From NCBI GenBank assembly GCA_021325525.1, contig JAJPHB010000024.1, positions 29,486 to 93,485 on the forward strand: DNA of 64,000 nucleotides. Direction: 5' to 3'. Shown one piece after another: positions 60,457 to 64,000 of this stretch; position 1 is the stretch's first letter; each line of letters begins with the position of its first letter. The position numbers and the translations under genes were made by a program. Below the pieces are notes generated by a model, which searched no databases, was not told the DNA's origin, and saw only the letters and a list, made by a program, of their open reading frames with translations. The DNA is from Alphaproteobacteria bacterium. Its GTDB lineage: Bacteria; Pseudomonadota; Alphaproteobacteria; ATCC43930; CGMCC-115725.

Positions 60457-61317
60457 ATGTCCGTCTTCCAAGCACTGTTCACCGCCATCCTGCAGGGTCT
60501 CACCGAGCTCTTCCCGGTGAGCAGCCTCGGCCACGCCGTCATCCTCCCCGGCCTCCTCGGCTGGCAGATCGACCAGCAGGCGCCGAGCTTCCTGCCCTTC
60601 CTCGTCGTCCTCCATCTCGGCACGGCGGCGGCGCTGCTCCTCTATTTCTGGCGCGACTGGATCGACTTCCTGCGCGCTCTCCTCGGCCAGCCGACCAAGG
60701 CGCCGCGCGCGGAGCTGCTGCGGCTTCTCGCCCTCGTCGTCGTCGCCACCATCCCGGCGGTCGTCATCGGCTTCGCCCTCGAGAAGGAGCTGCGGCATCT
60801 CTTCGGCGTGCCGGCGATCGCCGCCGTCTTCCTCATCGTGAACGGCTTCGTTCTCTTCGCCGGCGAGCGGCTGCGGCGCCGCGCCGGGCGGCGGTTTCAA
60901 TCGGCCCAGGGCGGCGGGCTGTCGATGCTGGGCTGGCGCGGCGCGCTGCTGATCGGCTTCTGGCAGTGCACGGCGCTCATCCCCGGCATCTCGCGCTCCG
61001 GCGCCACCATGGTCGGCGGGCTGCTGGCCGGCCTCCATCACAAGGAGGCGGCGCGCTTCTCCTTCCTCATCGCGACGCCCATCATCGCCGGCGCCGGCGT
61101 CCTCGAAGTGCCGAAAATGCTGCACCAGGCCGGCGGCGCCGGCTTCACGGCGCTGGCGCTTTGGGCGGGGCTCGTCGCCGGCCTCACCGCCCTGCTCAGC
61201 GTCGCCTTCCTCATGCGCTATTTCCGCACGCATGATTTCGAGGCGCTGGACCCCTTCGCCTGGTATTGCTGGGCAGCGGGCGGCGCCGCGCTTCTCCTCC
61301 TTTATCTCGGCCTCTGA
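60457..61317 (+). CDS. uppP: Undecaprenyl-diphosphatase UppP (BacA)
   Basis: A 286-residue membrane phosphatase with about eight helices. Motif 1 is 'LQGLTELFPVSSLGHAVI' (Glu and PVSS) and motif 2 is 'WQCTALIPGISRSGAT'. It recycles undecaprenyl pyrophosphate for peptidoglycan and O-antigen carriers. The 'SSLGHAVILP' variant, rather than SSTGHL, places it in an alternative subgroup of the family. ATG 60457 follows an AGGAG site. Confidence 0.93.
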   Translation: MSVFQALFTAILQGLTELFPVSSLGHAVILPGLLGWQIDQQAPSFLPFLVVLHLGTAAALLLYFWRDWIDFLRALLGQPTKAPRAELLRLLALVVVATIPAVVIGFALEKELRHLFGVPAIAAVFLIVNGFVLFAGERLRRRAGRRFQSAQGGGLSMLGWRGALLIGFWQCTALIPGISRSGATMVGGLLAGLHHKEAARFSFLIATPIIAGAGVLEVPKMLHQAGGAGFTALALWAGLVAGLTALLSVAFLMRYFRTHDFEALDPFAWYCWAAGGAALLLLYLGL

Positions 61318-61380
61318 AAGCGGCGGCGGCCGGCTTTTTCTTTGCCTCCGCGGCACCGCGCGCCTATATCTGCCGCGACC

Positions 61381-62511
61381 ATGGACGCAAACGGAACGCA
61401 AGTCGCGGCGGCCGCCGAAGGCCGCAAGAACCTCGTCGGCATCGGCCGCGACGAGCTGGCGGCGGAAATGCGCGCCCTCGGCGCCCCGTCCTTCCGCGCC
61501 CGCCAGCTCTGGCACTGGATCTATCATCGCGGCGCGACCGACTTCGCGGCGATGACCTCGCTATCCAAGGAGTTCCGCGCGCGTTTGGCCGAAGCCTATG
61601 AGCTGCGCCGGCCGGCGGTGTCGCGGGCGCTTCGCTCCGGCGACGGCACGCGCAAATGGCTCTTGCGCTTCGCCGACGCGCAGGAGGTCGAGACCGTCCA
61701 CATCCCGGAGGAGGATCGCGGCACGCTCTGCGTCTCGAGCCAGGTCGGCTGCACCCTCACCTGCAAATTCTGCCACACGGGAACGCAGCGCCTCGTCCGC
61801 AATCTCGATGCCGCCGAGATCGTCGGGCAAGTGATGATCGCGCGCGATGCGCTCGGCGAATGGCCGTCGCCGCAGGACGACCGCCAGCTCACCAACATCG
61901 TCATGATGGGGATGGGCGAGCCGCTCTACAATTACGACAACGTCGCCAAGGCGCTCCGCATCGTCATGGACCACGAGGGGCTGTCGATCTCGAAGCGCAA
62001 GATCACCCTCTCGACCTCGGGCGTCGTGCCGATGATCCGCCGCTGCGGCGCCGAGCTCGGCGTCAATCTCGCGGTGTCGCTCCATGCCGTGACCGACGCG
62101 CTGCGCGACGTGCTGGTGCCGCTCAACAAGAAATATCCCATCGCCGAGCTGCTCCAGGCCTGCCGCGACTATCCGGGCTCCAGCAACGCCCGGCGCATCA
62201 CCTTCGAATACGTCATGCTGAAGGGCGTCAACGACAGCCCGGCCGAGGCGCGCGAGCTCGTGCGCCTGCTGCGCGGCATTCCGGCCAAGGTCAATCTCAT
62301 CCCCTTCAACCCGTGGCCGGGCGCGCCTTACGAATGCTCCGAGCCCGCCGCCATCAAGGCCTTCGCCGATATCGTCTTCGCGGCCGGCTATTCCTCGCCC
62401 GTGCGGACGCCGCGCGGCCAGGACATCATGGCGGCCTGCGGCCAGCTGAAATCGGACAGCGTCAAGCTGCGGCGGAGCGCGATGCTGCGGCCGGCGGCAG
62501 CGACGGCCTGA
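61381..62511 (+). CDS. rlmN: Dual-specificity 23S rRNA/tRNA adenine-C2 methyltransferase RlmN
   Basis: A 376-residue radical SAM enzyme. The cluster-binding cysteines are Cys124, Cys128 and Cys131 in '[12 protein letters not shown]'. The methyl-carrying cysteine lies in 'DIMAACGQL' near the C terminus, with its partner Cys117 in 'LCVSS'. '[14 protein letters not shown]' is the family block. It methylates A2503 of 23S rRNA and A37 of some tRNAs. ATG 61381; it converges with ccmA (3 bases between). Confidence 0.97.
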   Translation: MDANGTQVAAAAEGRKNLVGIGRDELAAEMRALGAPSFRARQLWHWIYHRGATDFAAMTSLSKEFRARLAEAYELRRPAVSRALRSGDGTRKWLLRFADAQEVETVHIPEEDRGTLCVSSQVGCTLTCKFCHTGTQRLVRNLDAAEIVGQVMIARDALGEWPSPQDDRQLTNIVMMGMGEPLYNYDNVAKALRIVMDHEGLSISKRKITLSTSGVVPMIRRCGAELGVNLAVSLHAVTDALRDVLVPLNKKYPIAELLQACRDYPGSSNARRITFEYVMLKGVNDSPAEARELVRLLRGIPAKVNLIPFNPWPGAPYECSEPAAIKAFADIVFAAGYSSPVRTPRGQDIMAACGQLKSDSVKLRRSAMLRPAAATA

Positions 62512-62514
62512 TCC

Positions 62515-63159
62515 TCACGCCTCGGCCGCCCACAGCGCCGCTTCGGCGCCGCTCGCGGCGTAATCGGCGAGCGACAGGCGCTGCGCTCCGGCCAGCGCCA
62601 GCGGGATGTGCGTCGCCGCGACGACGATGCCGCCATCGGCGCGATGCGCCGCCATCGCCGCCTCGAGGGCGCCAACCGAGGCGTCGTCGAGGCCCGTCGT
62701 CGGCTCATCGAGCAGCCAGAGCGGCGCCAGGCTCGCGAGCAGCCGGGCGAGGGAGAGGCGCTTGCGCTGCCCGGCCGAGAGCAGCCGGCACGGCGTCTCG
62801 GCGAGGCGGTCGAGGCCGAATCGCGCCAGCGCCGCCTCGGCGTTGGAGCCGCCGCGCAAGCCGCCCCAGAAGGCGATGGTCTCGCCGACCGTCAGGATCG
62901 GCTTCACCGCATCCTGGTGCCCGATGAAATGGAGGCGCGCGCGATGCGCCGCCGGATCGCGCGCGATCGCCACGCCGTCCCAGAGCAGCGTCCCCGCCGC
63001 CGGCGCCAGCAGCCCCGTCATGAGGCGCAGAAGGCTCGATTTGCCGCTGCCATTGGGGCCGGTGAGGAGCAGCGCCTCGCCGGGGCCGAGCGCGAAGGAG
63101 AGCCCGGCGAAGACGAGGCGCTCGCCGCGCCAGCAGGCGAGGTCAGCGCCGGTGAACAT
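62515..63159 (-). CDS. ccmA: Heme exporter ATP-binding protein CcmA
   Basis: A 214-residue ABC ATPase. Walker A is 'GPNGSGKSSLLRLM' (about 33-46), followed by 'FIGHQDAVKPILTVGETIAFW', a block diagnostic of CcmA. The signature is 'LSAGQRKRLSLARLLAS' and Walker B is 'LWLLDEPTTGLD'. It powers CcmB for release of holo-CcmE. Its normal neighbour ccmB is about 23 kb away on the other strand, so the operon has been split. GC-rich repeats lie just upstream of the ATG at 63159. Confidence 0.94.
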   Translation of the reverse strand: MFTGADLACWRGERLVFAGLSFALGPGEALLLTGPNGSGKSSLLRLMTGLLAPAAGTLLWDGVAIARDPAAHRARLHFIGHQDAVKPILTVGETIAFWGGLRGGSNAEAALARFGLDRLAETPCRLLSAGQRKRLSLARLLASLAPLWLLDEPTTGLDDASVGALEAAMAAHRADGGIVVAATHIPLALAGAQRLSLADYAASGAEAALWAAEA

Positions 63160-63171
63160 GGCGGCGAAGCT

Positions 63172-63318
63172 CTTCCTCTCCCCGCTCGCGGGGAGAGGAA
63201 GGGGCCCGCTGCGGAGCAGCGGGAAGGCGAGGGGCCGGCCTCGCCCCGGTTCCGTCGATGGCGAGAGACTGCGGCAAAGTCCCTCACCTCGGTCCTCTCC
63301 CCGCAAGCGGGGAGAGGA
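63172..63318. repeat. Inverted GC-rich hairpin repeats upstream of ccmA
   Basis: The left hairpin 63172-63202 (CTTCCTCTCCCCGC-TCG-CGGGGAGAGG...) and the right hairpin 63293-63318 (TCCTCTCCCCGC-AA-GCGGGGAGAGGA) frame a 90-base centre. It is the same family as at the ccmG-ccmH junction. The spacer between ccmA and the ligase gene is made up of this unit. Confidence 0.8.
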
Positions 63319-63353
63319 GGTTTGCAGCAGATCCGATCCAGCGCACGGCAAGC

Positions 63354-64000
63354 TCACGCATGCTTGCGCACATCCTCGATCACCTTGCCGTCATTGGAAA
63401 GGCTGCCTTGCGGCACCAGCTCGACGGCGCCGCGCAGCTTCGTCAGCGCCTGCAGGCTCTGGGCGATGCGCGCCGGGTCCTCGGCGGGTTCGCCCATCTC
63501 GACTTTGAGCGTCATCGTGTCGCCGGCGGCGTCCTGGCCGACGACGAGGCGGGCGCGGATGATCGCCTTGTGGCGCTGCAGCAGCTCGCCGATCTGCGCC
63601 GGGTGGACGAACATGCCGCGCACCTTCGTCGCCTGGTCGGCGCGTCCCATCCAGCCCTTGATGCGGTGGTTGGTGCGTCCGCACGGGCTCGGCCCCGCCA
63701 GGAGCGCCGAGAGATCGCCGGTGCCGAAGCGGATGAGCGGATAATCCGCTGTCAGCGTCGTCACCACGACCTCGCCGATCTCGCCGGGCGGCGTCGGCTC
63801 GCCCGTGCCGGGCCTGACGATTTCGAGGATGATCCCCTCATCGACGATGAGCCCGTCGCGCGCCGCGCTCTCATAGGCAATGAGGCCGAGATCGGCCGAG
63901 GCATAGCATTGCAGCGCGGCGATGCCGGCCGCGGCGAAGCGCTGGCGCAGCGCCGGCGGGAAGGCTTCGCCCGAGACCAGCGCTTTCCTCACCGAGCCGA
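63354..64000 (-). CDS. Phenylacetate-CoA ligase family (AMP-binding), 5' end cut
   Basis: The visible 215 codons are the C-terminal half of an adenylate-forming enzyme: 'ALVSGEAFPPALRQRF', 'CYASADLGLIAYESAARDG', 'LIRFGTGDLSALL' and the C-terminal subdomain 'CGRTNHRIKGWMGRADQATKVRGMFV'. The enzyme activates an aryl or acyl acid with ATP and transfers it to CoA. The protein continues beyond the window. No paa operon genes are visible, so phenylacetate itself is not certain. Confidence 0.85.
   Translation of the reverse strand, partial: GSVRKALVSGEAFPPALRQRFAAAGIAALQCYASADLGLIAYESAARDGLIVDEGIILEIVRPGTGEPTPPGEIGEVVVTTLTADYPLIRFGTGDLSALLAGPSPCGRTNHRIKGWMGRADQATKVRGMFVHPAQIGELLQRHKAIIRARLVVGQDAAGDTMTLKVEMGEPAEDPARIAQSLQALTKLRGAVELVPQGSLSNDGKVIEDVRKHA

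Noticed and set aside
1..64000. tRNA, rRNA or CRISPR loci
   Set aside because: Scanning for T-loop GGTTCRANTCC signals, conserved rRNA segments and regularly spaced repeats gave none that could be supported by eye. tRNAscan or Infernal would settle it.

Overview
The window is about 69% GC and almost fully coding. Gene content and order point to an alphaproteobacterium, most likely order Hyphomicrobiales (Rhizobiales). The signs are an ffs-dnaX-ybaB-recR block, pheA and kdsB beside a membrane-anchored CycM-type cytochrome c and hisN, an alpha-type yejABEF operon with a Gly/Ala insert in YejB, IalB, ClC, and a ccm cluster. No rRNA, tRNA, CRISPR or prophage was seen. The genus cannot be named from this sequence.

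Layout. 1-5031: a CHASE2 protein (cut by the window edge), a FecR-domain protein with a PEP-CTERM anchor under a CRP-like operator, then an amine oxidase and an amidase. 5119-5803: a higBA toxin-antitoxin pair whose toxin has lost its start codon. 5822-8728: recR, ybaB, dnaX and the SRP RNA. 8719-12520: an anion transporter, an MFS remnant, nudC and a frameshifted DUF1902/HicA module. 12521-22621: a ferritin-like lipoprotein, pheA, kdsB, cycM, hisN and yejABEF. The yej operon is split by a four-helix-bundle gene bracketed by inverted heptanucleotide arrays. 22635-31143: a MarR regulator, an M17 aminopeptidase, a GST, an S9 peptidase, a periplasmic cyclohexadienyl dehydratase-like protein, a CapV-like patatin, a glycine-zipper lipoprotein and a split TPP enzyme. 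31156-35111: a PrsT-like TPR protein and a PEP-CTERM protein with a sigma-54 promoter. 35339-38551: a cyclophilin, small proteins and a two-component system. 38741-45520: ccmB, C, D, E, F, G, H and I. The matching ccmA lies 22-24 kb away at 62515-63159. 45666-49218: a five-gene cassette with a sigma-54-type promoter, encoding a Cys-rich Tat-exported protein, a PqqD-like chaperone, an HprK-related kinase, a nucleotidyltransferase and a membrane protein. 49237-55162: GNAT, a ClC channel, small proteins and TadG/TadE-type genes. 55228-56605: decayed genes. 56642-64000: DinB, a methyltransferase, a quinone oxidoreductase, IalB, uppP, rlmN, ccmA and a phenylacetate-CoA ligase fragment.

How the genes work together. 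Three themes stand out. The first is cell-surface proteins of the exosortase/PEP-CTERM type and sigma-54-type promoters: FecR with a PEP-CTERM tail, a PrsT-like TPR protein, a Ser/Thr/Asn-rich PEP-CTERM protein and the HprK-related cassette. The second is cytochrome c maturation, with a displaced ATPase and a repeat fused to the ccmH start. The third is abundant small dispersed repeats: GC-rich hairpins with GCAA/TTGC loops, two kinds of heptanucleotide inverted arrays and two other palindromes. These sit at gene ends and in three places touch a stop codon. The best candidate for an under-described system is the 45749-49218 cassette, which resembles the tailoring half of a lasso-peptide pathway but has no protease or cyclase.
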